Part shown: piece by piece, positions 52,351-62,039 of the stretch
Position numbering within the stretch: position 1 is the stretch's first letter
Layout of the letters: each line of letters opens with the position of its first letter
Assembly: GCF_007754155.1 (NCBI RefSeq)
Contig: NZ_CP037423.1
Span: 5,886,567 to 5,950,566 of the forward strand
Reading direction: 5' to 3'
Source: Stieleria neptunia
Lineage (GTDB): Bacteria; Planctomycetota; Planctomycetia; Pirellulales; Pirellulaceae
DNA length: 64,000 nucleotides
Program-made: the position numbers and the translations under genes
Notes under the pieces: model-generated
Told to the model about the DNA's origin: nothing
Database searches by the model: none
The model's input: only the letters and a program-made list of their open reading frames with translations

Positions 52351-54837
52351 ATGTTTGACAGGATGAGCGAGACACCGATCCTCGCGACACGGTGCGCTTG
52401 GACGCGTCGGTTCGAAATCGCTTCGATCACGTTTCTGTGCTGCGTTGCCACGACGGCGGTTGCAGTCTCGCAAGAACGATTGGTGGATCACTTTCCCCAA
52501 GCCGCCGATTCGGGGTGCATGGCGTGTCACGGGGAGATCGAGCCGATTCGAGAAATCGGTTCCGAAATGCTGAACCAAATCATGGCCCGCGGGACAGAAC
52601 TGGGGGATCCGGCCGGCTGCGTGGTTTGTCACAACGGCGATCCGAAAGAGACCAAGGAGAAAACGATCGCGCACGGGGGCGATGACTTCTTTCCCGATCC
52701 CGGCAGCCCCTGGGTGAACGAAGAGACCTGCGGCCAGTGCCACCAGGAACAAGTCGAAATCCAGTGGCAAAGTCTGATGATGACCGAGGCGGGGAAGATC
52801 CAGGGAACGTGCTGGTCCTTCGGGGCGCTGACCGGATACGAGCACAAGTACGGCAACTACGCGGTGGAGAACCCCACCGACCCCAAGGCGAGGCTCGGTA
52901 CCGACGCCTATCGTGCCTACATGGAACGGTTGCGAAAATTGGAACCCAACGTGTTTGTCGATCGGCATGAACCCCTGCCTGACGCGGTCGGCTTCGATCA
53001 GCTGGATCAGCTCAGCGATAACCCGGAACGTGCCGCGTTCACCTACATCCGTCAGGAATGCAACCGCTGTCACCACGCGGTGAAGGGACGGTCGCGGCGA
53101 GGCGATTTTCGCGGCATGGGATGTTCGTCCTGCCATATTCCCTACAGCAACGAAGGATTCTATGAAGGAAACGACCGTTCGATCCCGACCGATGAGCCGA
53201 CGCATCCGCTGACCCACCAAATACAGGGAACGCGTGAAGCGACCGTTACCGTCCATGGAACGAGTTACCACGGCTTGGCGGTTGAAACGTGCACGACGTG
53301 CCACAATCGCGGCAAACGCGTCGGGGTTTCGTTTCAAGGATTGATGGAAACGCCGTACACGTCGCCGTTCACCGAAACGGGAGCCGGGACACCCGACTTG
53401 CACTCCAAGCACTACATCGCGATGGAGCAAGACATTCACTACCAAAAGGGCATGAAGTGCCAGGATTGCCACACTTCGATCGACGTGCACGGTGACGGTT
53501 TCCTCAATCCGACGACGCTGGCTGCGGTGCAAATCGAATGCTCCGACTGCCACGGAACGCCGGACAAGTATCCGTGGGAATTGCCGCTCGGTTACATGGA
53601 TGAATTCGACATGTCACCGGCCGATGGCCAGCCGCGTGGCGTCACCGATCAACAACTGCCGCACACCTGGGCCGGGTCTCAACACGACAAGAAAGACGGA
53701 TATCTGCTGACCGCCCGCGGCAATCCTTACGAAAACACGGTTCGCGACGGCGACGAAGTGATCGTCTACACCGCCGAAGGAAAGGATCTGCGGCTCAAGC
53801 CGTTGAAGAGGTTGGTGGAAGAAAACCAGATCAGCGCGCGAGGTTTGGTGGCGATGCAGGGAGTTGCCAAACACTTGGATCGGATGGAATGCTACACCTG
53901 CCACGCAAGCTGGACGCCGCAGTGTTACGGATGTCACGTCAAGGTCGATTACAGTCAGAAAGATCGTTGCCCGGAATGCGATGAGTCACAGACCGGGTTC
54001 GACTGGGTCGCCGCCGGTCGCAAACACATGCAGCCCGAATTCCGAACGGCAGACGGTGAAGAGCAGTTTCAGACGGTGATTCCCGGCAAGGTCACCGAGA
54101 GCCGCAGCTACCTGCGCTGGGAGGAACCGATGATGGGAATCAACGGCGAAGGTCGCGTGACGCCGCTGGCGCCCGGCTGCCAGCCATCGGTCACGATCAT
54201 CGGAGCCGACGGCAAAACGATTTTGCAGAATCATATTTTTAAAACGCCGGCCGGTACCGAAGGCAGTGGCGAAGGCGGCCAGTTGGCGATCGACATGAGC
54301 CCCACCCAGCCGCACACGATGACCAAAAACGCGCGGAGCTGTGAATCGTGCCACGCGTCAGACAAAGCCCTGGGCCTTGGAATTCCTGGGACAAGGCCGT
54401 GGAACGAAACGCATGTTGCAGATCTCGAAACGAGCGACGGCACGGTGTTGTCCGAGCGGGCGAAACCGCAACAACCCGCGATCGAGAATCTGGATCATGA
54501 CTGGTCGCAGATTGTCGACCGCGACGGAAACCAACTCGCCACGGTGGGCCACCACTGGAAACTCTCGCGCGCCCTGAACAAGCAAGAAATCGAGCACATC
54601 CAGCGGGAAGGCACCTGCATCGCCTGCCACCAAGAGATACCCGCCAACTCCGCCGCCATCAACCTTCTGCATCACATCGCCAAGTACACCGGGCAGCTTC
54701 CCAAAACCAACGAGCAGCACGCAGGGCTGATCCACAAAATCGTCCTCATGTCCGCTTGGGGGCAGGTCGCCGGTGTGGGAGGAGGATTACTCGTGGGCCT
54801 TGCCGGCGTCATCTGGTGGCGTAGAAGACGCCGCTGA
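52351..54837 (+). CDS. Membrane-anchored 12-haem cytochrome c
   Basis: 828 aa. N-terminal signal (RFEIASITFLCCVATTAVAV) and a C-terminal membrane helix with RRRRR tail (VGGGLLVGLAGVIWW). Twelve CxxCH haem sites: CMACH, CVVCH, CGQCH, CNRCH, CSSCH, CTTCH, CQDCH, CSDCH, CYTCH, CYGCH, CESCH, CIACH (first near residue 56, last near 756), plus a degenerate CPECD. Placed outside the cytoplasm, probably as a quinone-linked or terminal electron carrier/reductase. The substrate is unknown. It stands alone, without a NapC/NrfH-like partner next to it. The start could also be ATG 52363. Confidence 0.9.
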   Translation: MFDRMSETPILATRCAWTRRFEIASITFLCCVATTAVAVSQERLVDHFPQAADSGCMACHGEIEPIREIGSEMLNQIMARGTELGDPAGCVVCHNGDPKETKEKTIAHGGDDFFPDPGSPWVNEETCGQCHQEQVEIQWQSLMMTEAGKIQGTCWSFGALTGYEHKYGNYAVENPTDPKARLGTDAYRAYMERLRKLEPNVFVDRHEPLPDAVGFDQLDQLSDNPERAAFTYIRQECNRCHHAVKGRSRRGDFRGMGCSSCHIPYSNEGFYEGNDRSIPTDEPTHPLTHQIQGTREATVTVHGTSYHGLAVETCTTCHNRGKRVGVSFQGLMETPYTSPFTETGAGTPDLHSKHYIAMEQDIHYQKGMKCQDCHTSIDVHGDGFLNPTTLAAVQIECSDCHGTPDKYPWELPLGYMDEFDMSPADGQPRGVTDQQLPHTWAGSQHDKKDGYLLTARGNPYENTVRDGDEVIVYTAEGKDLRLKPLKRLVEENQISARGLVAMQGVAKHLDRMECYTCHASWTPQCYGCHVKVDYSQKDRCPECDESQTGFDWVAAGRKHMQPEFRTADGEEQFQTVIPGKVTESRSYLRWEEPMMGINGEGRVTPLAPGCQPSVTIIGADGKTILQNHIFKTPAGTEGSGEGGQLAIDMSPTQPHTMTKNARSCESCHASDKALGLGIPGTRPWNETHVADLETSDGTVLSERAKPQQPAIENLDHDWSQIVDRDGNQLATVGHHWKLSRALNKQEIEHIQREGTCIACHQEIPANSAAINLLHHIAKYTGQLPKTNEQHAGLIHKIVLMSAWGQVAGVGGGLLVGLAGVIWWRRRRR

Positions 54838-55209
54838 TCCACCCAAACCCCTGCCCTCTTCGATTGCCGGCGGCAGAGCCGACGGACAATCGAAAGGGGG
54901 GCGTGCAGTTTTAAAGTCACCCTCCTGGCAGGAGGGTCGAGCGAAGCGAGGGGAGGTCGAAAGGTGAATCGCGGCGTTCACTTCACTCTTGATGGGCGAT
55001 CTCAAGCAACAACGCAAACCCTCTCCTCGCTACGCTCGACTCTCCCAGGGGGAGAGTGACGAACACCTTATCGTCTCAACGAATTAAGATCTGCTCGACC
55101 TCAAAGTTCTTTCCCTGGGGTGGCGGTCACTCCGCTGCGCTCGTTCCCTGACCCCAGGCTATGTTGTGGATGCCCTTTGGGCAAACGCTGCGAAACACTG
55201 GCGTTTCAG
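54838..55209. other. Gene-free stretch with hairpins
   Basis: No ORF is supported. Two short hairpins are present: accctcc-ggagggt (54919-54937), the likely terminator region of the cytochrome gene, and actctccc-gggagagt (55039-55057). Further inverted GC-rich words (ccctggggtggcgg / ccctgacccca) lie near 55113-55160. Confidence 0.5.
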
Positions 55210-55632
55210 TTACTGCGACTGAAGCACCATCTCGACCGGCTCGGTTTGGCCGTCGGCAATGTCGACCTTCAGGCCGCTGGTGTAGTAATCGGCATAGCGA
55301 CGGGGAACGGTGTTTCCGTGCGAATGGGCTTCTTTGGCCAGATCTTCGGTCAACACGATTTGCACCACGACAACCTCGTACGATCCCGGCGGCAGACCGA
55401 TCTCCCCGTCTTGATTCGCAGGCTGGAATGCCCCCTCGGGCGTGATGCGACTGGCAAAACGTTCTTTGTCCGTCAGTCTTCGAAACTCGATGCTGCCCGC
55501 TGAAACAGGGGTGCCATCGTCAAATCGGACCACCCCGGATGTCGGACCGACGGTGTTGCCACAGCCCACGCACATGACAACGTACAGGGCTGCCACCACA
55601 AACAGGCCGGCTCTGGTCATGACGCTGCTCAC
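55210..55632 (-). CDS. Lipoprotein with transthyretin-like domain
   Basis: 140 aa. Lipoprotein signal with lipobox VVMCVGC; mature part TSGVVRFDDGTPVSAGSIEF ... FQPANQDGEIGLPPGSYEVV resembles carboxypeptidase-regulatory/transthyretin-like beta domains. It starts at a GTG overlapping the DUF1559 stop by 4 nt (ATG 55620 is an alternative). The DUF1559 plus small lipoprotein pair is a frequent planctomycete gene couple of unknown role. Confidence 0.85.
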   Translation of the reverse strand: MSSVMTRAGLFVVAALYVVMCVGCGNTVGPTSGVVRFDDGTPVSAGSIEFRRLTDKERFASRITPEGAFQPANQDGEIGLPPGSYEVVVVQIVLTEDLAKEAHSHGNTVPRRYADYYTSGLKVDIADGQTEPVEMVLQSQ

Positions 55633-56648
55633 GGGGCCAACTCGACGACGCGGGCATCGCGTCGATTCGCCAACGCCCCGAGGACTTTGGTGTCGGTATC
55701 GGGGCTGTAGAATCGAACGCTCCCGTCAACGAGGGCAAAATGAACTCCGCCGGGGTGCCAGCTTCCAAAGGAGAACATGTCTGCCAGCACATCGTTGGGA
55801 CCGTTTGCCAGCCGCAGTCCCGGGCCGGCCAGGCGACAGGAGGCGGGCAGATGATCCCCGTCGTAGGCGGGCGAGTCGAATGGAAACTGTTCCAGTTGGG
55901 TGATCGGGACGAACTTTTCACCAAACAGAAATGTGTTGGACGTTCCGTCGCTGACCGATGCCATGCGGATCCGATCGGACGGGCTGATCGCATCGCCCTC
56001 TTTACAGTTGGGGCGAACACTGATGATGACTCCGGTGCCGTTGCCGCCGAAATAGAAATCGGTGGGTTCGCCGGTCGCGCCAGGGCTCAAGTCGCCATGG
56101 TTTCCGGCATAGTCGCAAAGCGCTCCGGGGACGTCGAGTGAGACATCGACTGGACGTGGCGGCAGGGGGCAACCGCAAGGCAAGCGACCGCCGCCGCCCG
56201 TCACGGTGGTTCGCAGACTGCGCGTGCCGACGGGGCTCGTGCCACTGCGTCGCGACGGACAAAGGAAAATGTCTGGAACGACGGTGCGAACGTCTTCGTC
56301 GTGCTGGTGCCACGGCTTGGAAAAATCCCACTGATCTGCCAGGGCAACTTGTTCAATGAACGGCATCACCCGGGCCAGCCAGGTGGGCGTTTCCAGCCCA
56401 CATTGATCGGACGGACTGGCGTCCGGACGCGACTCGTAGCGTGCCGGCGGAAAATACTTAAACGTATCGTGGTGCATTTGCGTCGCGAGGGCCAATTGCC
56501 GCACGCGATTGGAACAATCGACGCGTCTTGCCGCTTCCCGCGCAGCCTGCACCCCGGGCAGCAACAAGGCAACCAAGATTCCAATGATTCCGATGACCAC
56601 CAGCAACTCGATCAGCGTAAAACCGACCCGCGAGACTGACGTTTTCAT
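55629..56648 (-). CDS. DUF1559 prepilin-like protein
   Basis: 339 aa. Prepilin leader MKTSVSRVGFTLIELLVVIG, DUF1559 helix (LLPGVQAAREAARRVDCSNR), and the C-terminal HX9DG motif (WHPGGVHFALVDGSVRFYSP), full length. Upstream (56649-56750) holds only the promoter region with gaggaaatgaatg before the ATG, a good ribosome-binding site. Confidence 0.93.
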   Translation of the reverse strand: MKTSVSRVGFTLIELLVVIGIIGILVALLLPGVQAAREAARRVDCSNRVRQLALATQMHHDTFKYFPPARYESRPDASPSDQCGLETPTWLARVMPFIEQVALADQWDFSKPWHQHDEDVRTVVPDIFLCPSRRSGTSPVGTRSLRTTVTGGGGRLPCGCPLPPRPVDVSLDVPGALCDYAGNHGDLSPGATGEPTDFYFGGNGTGVIISVRPNCKEGDAISPSDRIRMASVSDGTSNTFLFGEKFVPITQLEQFPFDSPAYDGDHLPASCRLAGPGLRLANGPNDVLADMFSFGSWHPGGVHFALVDGSVRFYSPDTDTKVLGALANRRDARVVELAP

Positions 56649-56750
56649 TCATTTCCTCCAGAGCTTCACTGATTGAAGAGATCCGGTCCGACCGCCGAGG
56701 AGTATAGTCCGTCGGTGGCGTTCGTGCCCCTTTTTACGCTCGAAAAAGCA

Positions 56751-58316
56751 CTAGGTGGGGCCGCGAAAGCTTGCGACCCAACGCGAATTGGTGGCAAAGA
56801 TTCCCTGAATCACGGCCTTGACCTCCTCCGGCTCGTAGGGGTCGTGTTCCAGTTCGTGCTCGAGCAGTTCCAGCTTCTTGCGGATCAGATACCCCTGCAT
56901 GCTCTGGTAACGCCGTAATTCTCCGTGTCGCAGGAAGGCTCCCACCTCTAAACGTCGGCTCCATTCTTCCCAAACCGGCAGCCAGAACAGAGCGTGATCC
57001 TTGTTACCGCTGTTTGCAGCCGACAAGCACTCCGCGCGGGCCAAGGCAATTTCTTCCAAGCATTCCTCCGGCGGCGGGTAGTAGGCGTAGCAGGCAACGA
57101 CACTCAGTGCCACCAAACCGGCCAACAGGGTGGCGCCCATCACGCCTCTCGGAACGATGACGTCAAATCCTCGCGGTCCGTTTACTTCGGCCGTTTCCGG
57201 TTTCTCAAGCGCCAATCGCGACTCGTCGATCGCCAACGCCCGCAGGATCATTCCGAGGATCGCAAAGCCGGCGAGCACCGCCATCGAGATCCATCCCGCA
57301 AGGTCGGCCTGTTTCGAGATCACTTCGTCGCACGCGGCCCACAGATTCGGCGGAAACGATGGCAGTGGATTGGCATAGATGTCGAACGCATGGGTATGGC
57401 CAGCCGGTTGCACGCCCGGCGGCACAAGCGGTTTGTTGATGCCGTACGAAATGCCGACGACAATCAACACTAATCCGGCCAGCCACGAGGCCGACGCCTT
57501 CCATCCATAATGTCTGCCAAACCAAAACGGTGTGGCAAGATTCATCCCGGTTCCAAGAATCAGCAACGTGAAGGCCGCGCCGGGGGAGTTGGCATGTTGA
57601 AACATCATGCCCAATTGACTCATCGCCAACATCGGCGTCGCGTAGACCGGCACCGCGACCCCTAACATCGTCAGTGGTGCCATCGGGTCATCGCGCTCAA
57701 CACTGTGTTGCATCGCGCCGTACGGCAAGACAGCTGCCAAGACGGCAAGCCCCGAGAGCGCAAGCAGCGCTTGCGCCAGCGGCACCCCCGATGCGTCGCG
57801 CGCCATGTAAACCACCGTTGCCGCCAAACGACGCGTGCCAATCAATCCGGAATCCGTCTCCTGTCGGTCGCAATCAGCCGTCTGCTGCCGACGTCGATCC
57901 AAGCAATCCCACAAGCACCCCAGCGCGGTCACGATGATCAATGAACCGACGGCAAACATGATGATGACCAGCGGTCGACTCAATGTCAGCCCGTACAGCA
58001 ACGACAACGGATTGAACAGCGGAGCTGACAGGGCGAACGCCGACATCGCACCCGGTTTGACACCCGAACGCCGCATTTGGATCAAGATCGGCAACACACC
58101 GATGGAACAGACCGGCAACAGCATGCCGACCAACCAGGATTGGGGCAGGCTTCGTAGCGAATCGCCACCGAACAGCCGGCGTGTTCCATCACGCCCCAGG
58201 TAGTAACGGAGAATCGCGGCGATCAACAAGCCGACCACCAACGTCGGGGCGGCGGCGAGCAAACCTTGAGCGATGCGGAGCAGTCCGCCGACAAGCATGA
58301 CTGGTGCTGAATTCAT
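56751..58316 (-). CDS. Multi-span permease (ArsP/DUF318-like)
   Basis: 521 aa with ~9-10 membrane helices. LVGMLLPVCSIGVLPILIQM and FALSAPLFNPLSLLYGLTL have the conserved Cys/Pro signatures of the predicted permease family DUF318 (ArsP/YraQ-like). Second half: LGVAVPVYATPMLAMSQLGM, then GAAFTLLILGTGMNLATPFW. A hydrophilic helical C-terminal tail of ~110 residues is extra. The family exports organoarsenicals or is otherwise uncharacterised; the substrate here is unknown. Last gene of a five-gene overlapping operon. Confidence 0.78.
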   Translation of the reverse strand: MNSAPVMLVGGLLRIAQGLLAAAPTLVVGLLIAAILRYYLGRDGTRRLFGGDSLRSLPQSWLVGMLLPVCSIGVLPILIQMRRSGVKPGAMSAFALSAPLFNPLSLLYGLTLSRPLVIIMFAVGSLIIVTALGCLWDCLDRRRQQTADCDRQETDSGLIGTRRLAATVVYMARDASGVPLAQALLALSGLAVLAAVLPYGAMQHSVERDDPMAPLTMLGVAVPVYATPMLAMSQLGMMFQHANSPGAAFTLLILGTGMNLATPFWFGRHYGWKASASWLAGLVLIVVGISYGINKPLVPPGVQPAGHTHAFDIYANPLPSFPPNLWAACDEVISKQADLAGWISMAVLAGFAILGMILRALAIDESRLALEKPETAEVNGPRGFDVIVPRGVMGATLLAGLVALSVVACYAYYPPPEECLEEIALARAECLSAANSGNKDHALFWLPVWEEWSRRLEVGAFLRHGELRRYQSMQGYLIRKKLELLEHELEHDPYEPEEVKAVIQGIFATNSRWVASFRGPT

Positions 58317-58858
58317 TGCGATGCCCCTTTCCGTGAAGGGAATTGATCTGGAATCTTGGAGAGTGACTGGTCGATCTGTTCACACAAGGCGAATGTTTGC
58401 CTGCGATTGGACTCGGTCAACGCATTGCCGGCGGCGCGCAGATTCGCGGCCAGCGACTCCGCGGCGTGATCGAGCGGTATCCAATCCTGTTCGGACAGAT
58501 TCGTGTCGGCGGCGATCTCTGGCACCCAGCTGACAATCTCTGCGACTTCGTCCGCCAGCTGTTGTGCCTGGTCGGGGTTTTCTTCGAGCGCCGTTACGAT
58601 CGCATCGAGCCTTGCACGGAGTTTTGCCGACGCGTCCGCCAGATCGCTCGGCCAATGCTCGGCCATCTCGTGGTCGTGTTCAAAATGAGACGTCTTGGGC
58701 GATGCCGGTTCGCCGACACAGCCGACGACGCCGAGCAACAGCGTCATGGTAAGCGCTCGCAAATCCGGCCACCGGGAGAGCGAATCCCCAGTAGAGCTAA
58801 GGCATTGAAGGTTGATGCGTCGCGTCGTCACGGGGGACTTTCGGGCAATGATCATCAC
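58313..58858 (-). CDS. Putative lipoprotein of the MoxR operon
   Basis: 181 aa from the coupled ATG (58858), overlapping the MoxR stop by 4 nt. The lipobox LLGVVGC sits at ~43-49, far from that start, so a later ATG (58747, MTLLLGVVGC) may be the true one. The body is helical and acidic (LADASAKLRARLDAIVTALE, DQAQQLADEVAEIVSW). No known family. Its stop overlaps the permease start, which suggests a joint function. Confidence 0.7.
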   Translation of the reverse strand: MMIIARKSPVTTRRINLQCLSSTGDSLSRWPDLRALTMTLLLGVVGCVGEPASPKTSHFEHDHEMAEHWPSDLADASAKLRARLDAIVTALEENPDQAQQLADEVAEIVSWVPEIAADTNLSEQDWIPLDHAAESLAANLRAAGNALTESNRRQTFALCEQIDQSLSKIPDQFPSRKGASQ

Positions 58859-59832
58859 TTGTACTCCGGAGCGGGAACCGAATTCATGATCCGATCGATC
58901 ACGTTGTCCACGGTTTCACCACGTGTGAGCAAGCGGACCGACAACACCGGATGGGCCACCTCGGCGACATCGGTCGGCGTGACGAAATCGCGTCCTTTCA
59001 ACATCGCCCAAGCCTGCGAGACCGCTTGCCAGCTCATCATGCCTCGTGGACTGACCCCCAACTCGACCGCGTCGTCGTCGCGGCTGGCTTCGACCAGGTC
59101 GATCAGGTAGTCGGCAACGCGTCGATGCACACTCACCGATTGCGCTCTCTGCTGCAAAAGTTGCAGATCGGTCAACGACAGGGGCGATGAAGGTTTGGCA
59201 TCGTCGTTGATATCCGTCCGATCGCGAACCTCCCGCTGCAGAATGCGACGCTGGGCTTCGCGATCGGGATAGCCGATCCGCAGTTTGATCGCGAATCGGT
59301 CGAGCTGGGCTTCGGGCAACGGGTACGCGCCGTGAGAGTCGATGGGATTTTGGGTGGCGATCACAAAAAACGTCGCCGACAAGGGATGGGGTTTCCCGTC
59401 GATGGTGACTTGTCGCTCGGCCATCGCTTCCAACAGCGCGCTTTGCGTTCGCGGCGTCGTCCGGTTCAATTCGTCGGCCAACAGCACGTCGGCGAAGACC
59501 GGACCGGGTCGGAATTCAAACTCGCGGGTCTTCTGGTTGAACAGACTGAACCCCGTGATGTCGGCGGGCATCAGATCGGGGGTGCACTGGACGCGCGCCA
59601 ACCGCCCGTGAATCCCCTCCGCGATCGCTTTGGCCAGCGTCGTTTTTCCCGTGCCTGGTAAATCATCCAGCAACAAGTGCCCGCGTGAGAGCAGGCATGC
59701 GATGACCAAATCGATTTGTTCGGTTTTGCCCAGTAACACTCCACGAAGATAGTCTCGCAGAGATTGAAGGTCGGATGACGAATTGGAATCAGCAGATTCC
59801 TCGGGCGAAATGGTTCCGGCGGTCAAATTCAT
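58855..59832 (-). CDS. MoxR family AAA+ ATPase
   Basis: 325 aa. Walker A LLLDDLPGTGKTTLAKAIAE, Walker B VLLADELNRTTPRTQSALLE, sensor 1 FFVIATQNPIDSHGAYPLPE, then QLDRFAIKLRIGYPDREAQR: the RavA/MoxR signature. MoxR ATPases act as chaperones for assembly or activation of partner complexes. The partners here are presumably the DUF58 and transglutaminase-like proteins encoded upstream in the same operon. Overlaps both neighbours by 4 nt. Confidence 0.95.
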   Translation of the reverse strand: MNLTAGTISPEESADSNSSSDLQSLRDYLRGVLLGKTEQIDLVIACLLSRGHLLLDDLPGTGKTTLAKAIAEGIHGRLARVQCTPDLMPADITGFSLFNQKTREFEFRPGPVFADVLLADELNRTTPRTQSALLEAMAERQVTIDGKPHPLSATFFVIATQNPIDSHGAYPLPEAQLDRFAIKLRIGYPDREAQRRILQREVRDRTDINDDAKPSSPLSLTDLQLLQQRAQSVSVHRRVADYLIDLVEASRDDDAVELGVSPRGMMSWQAVSQAWAMLKGRDFVTPTDVAEVAHPVLSVRLLTRGETVDNVIDRIMNSVPAPEYK

Positions 59833-62039
59833 GACGTCGCCTCCTTGGTAAGAGCGTTGATCGTGCGGACGCGAAGCAAGTCGACCAGGGCGGTCGCGTC
59901 ACGTTTGGAAGGTGGATTGCCGGCGCCGAAGAACAAGACGTCGGCGGCATCCGAAAATTGTCGGGCTGCGCTGGCGAGCGTTGCGTCGGCGTGGGTGAGT
60001 TGTTCCAGCCAGGCTCGCTGAGATTTTCCGATCGGGCGACGTTGGCCGGCCAGACGTGCGCGCGTTTCGATGATTCGGATTGCCAACCGAAGCCGGCGAC
60101 GTGGCCGCAGCCAACGTGCCTGACTCCAGGCGGCTGCGAGTAGCCAATCGATCCAAACACAACGCGTCAGGTAAACGCAAACCAATGCCACGGCCCCGCC
60201 GACGATGATGGGCCAAGATGCGGCAGCAAACCGGCGTGCGAGCAAGGTCCAAGATGGCTTGTAGTGCGGTTGTCGGAATCCCGGCGTCGGTTCAATCTCA
60301 AACCAACGCCCATCCTGCAGTTGTACTTCGGCCCACACGTGGACGTCTTGCGGAAGCACCGAGGCGTGGCCGGCGGTGATGTCGAATGCATCGGGACGAA
60401 CATAAAAACCGGTGACCAACCGCGAGGACAAGCCGATCTGACGCGCCATCAGTGCCGCCGTCGTGGCAAACAGGTGGTCGCCGCCACGGCGGGATTGCAG
60501 AAATTCCGTCAGCGAACTTGCGGCCGCGTCACCATCGCGGGTGAACGTGAATTCGGTGCGCAGATGGTTGACGATGGACTGTAACTTGTCGAACGAGACG
60601 GTTTGGTCTGCGACAATTCGATCTGACAACTCGCCGATCCCCGGATGCTGTGGCTGCGGCCGAACCCGCTCCTTTAGTCCTGCACGAATTGCGTCTTCGG
60701 TTAAATTGATGCTGGCCGCGTGCACGACCGTCAGTGGCGGAACCTTTTCGCGTCCCGGCATAAAAAAGCAGCCGTCGGGTGTGATGCCAAAAAAGTCTTG
60801 CCGATCGATCTGTTTGATATGCACGCCGGCGGTCATCATCGGTACCGGCAGTCGCGGCGAGTCGAGCCGAATGATTTTGAGGAGCCCGACCGACGTTGCG
60901 TCCGGGGCACCCGACAGCGCGGCGCGCCCGAGCGGATCAAAGAACCATGTTGTATCGTTGATGTCGACTCGATTGAGCGACATGTTGTTCCAGTCCGCTG
61001 ACTGCGACCAGTCACGCCCGTCAAAGGTGTCGTAGCGGTGCATCGCCAAACGGATGCCGGTTGGGCCATCCCATTGCACGACGCTTGCCTCTTTGGCGTC
61101 CTTGAAACGGACGTGCTTTTTCGGTCTTGTCCGCTCGGTCGAAAACGTCCCGCCACCTTGCTCACTTTTTGCGTTCCGCTGGTGCGACGGGATGAAGTTT
61201 TCGTTTCCCATCGCCTGGGCACGTTCCGACTTGTTGTTTTTCTTCTTCGGTTCGCCGATCATGTCATTGAACATGTCGAACAGTGTCGGCTCGGTCGATT
61301 CCAAGAACAGGTCCGAGTCGACGGCACCGAAGGATTCGGCATGATCTTTGGCGGCAATCGCGGCGTCGCCGGTTCCAACCCCGCTGCGTGCGGCTGGGTC
61401 GGACCATTGACTGCCGCCACTGGTGGGCATCAGACCGATCTCCAGTCGCCCCGATGACGTCAGACGATCCTTGACCGCATAGCCACCGGCAGCCAGCACC
61501 AGCATCGCGGCAAGCAGGATACCCGGCCGCAACGACCAATTCCGCTGAACTGAATCGGGCATCGCCAGATCAAGGCGTTCCCAATGGTTGGCGATCAAAT
61601 GCCAGACGCAGCCGAGCATCCAGATCAACGGCACCACCGCGGCGTACCGGTTGTCCGATATCGCGGCGCAAAACAGCACCAAAAAGCCGCTCAGAACGAG
61701 CGACAAACCTCGAACGCGATTGGTCGTCGCCGCGGACGCCATGGCAAGAGCGATGGCACCGACGGTCGCAAGCGTTGACATCTCAAAAGCGATCGGCGAA
61801 CCGAACGCGCGGGCAGCGATGGCAAACACGATCGGTGTGAAAACGAGTACCGCCGTCGTGGAACCCGCCAATCGACAAGTCCTGGTGAACTCGCCGACCA
61901 CGAAAGCGATGCACAGCGTTCCCAGTTCCGCCAGAAACCAATACCGAGACTCCACACCAATGCGAAGTGCCGTCACCGCGACGATTGCTAACGCTGCTAA
62001 TCCAAGCGTCTCGATGCGTCTACGCGACCAGGTTGGCAT
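59829..62039 (-). CDS. TgpA-like membrane protein with degenerate transglutaminase core
   Basis: 736 aa from ATG 62039. N-terminal membrane helices (LGLAALAIVAVTALRIGV onward), a large periplasmic part with a transglutaminase-like core (SRRGGDHLFATTAALMARQI, then DVHVWAEVQL, WFEIEPTPGF), then a C-terminal helix and DUF4129-like tail. In active enzymes the first motif has Cys (G-Y-C-E-H-F-A); here Asp521 takes that place, and the third residue Asp is Glu. The His (H567) remains. The protein is thus probably not a transamidase/protease. It forms a MoxR-DUF58-TgpA set, a common bacterial trio. Confidence 0.88.
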   Translation of the reverse strand: MPTWSRRRIETLGLAALAIVAVTALRIGVESRYWFLAELGTLCIAFVVGEFTRTCRLAGSTTAVLVFTPIVFAIAARAFGSPIAFEMSTLATVGAIALAMASAATTNRVRGLSLVLSGFLVLFCAAISDNRYAAVVPLIWMLGCVWHLIANHWERLDLAMPDSVQRNWSLRPGILLAAMLVLAAGGYAVKDRLTSSGRLEIGLMPTSGGSQWSDPAARSGVGTGDAAIAAKDHAESFGAVDSDLFLESTEPTLFDMFNDMIGEPKKKNNKSERAQAMGNENFIPSHQRNAKSEQGGGTFSTERTRPKKHVRFKDAKEASVVQWDGPTGIRLAMHRYDTFDGRDWSQSADWNNMSLNRVDINDTTWFFDPLGRAALSGAPDATSVGLLKIIRLDSPRLPVPMMTAGVHIKQIDRQDFFGITPDGCFFMPGREKVPPLTVVHAASINLTEDAIRAGLKERVRPQPQHPGIGELSDRIVADQTVSFDKLQSIVNHLRTEFTFTRDGDAAASSLTEFLQSRRGGDHLFATTAALMARQIGLSSRLVTGFYVRPDAFDITAGHASVLPQDVHVWAEVQLQDGRWFEIEPTPGFRQPHYKPSWTLLARRFAAASWPIIVGGAVALVCVYLTRCVWIDWLLAAAWSQARWLRPRRRLRLAIRIIETRARLAGQRRPIGKSQRAWLEQLTHADATLASAARQFSDAADVLFFGAGNPPSKRDATALVDLLRVRTINALTKEATS

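Noticed and set aside
52276..53553. 425-codon open frame on the - strand
   Set aside because: Antisense to the 12-haem cytochrome; no recognisable domain.
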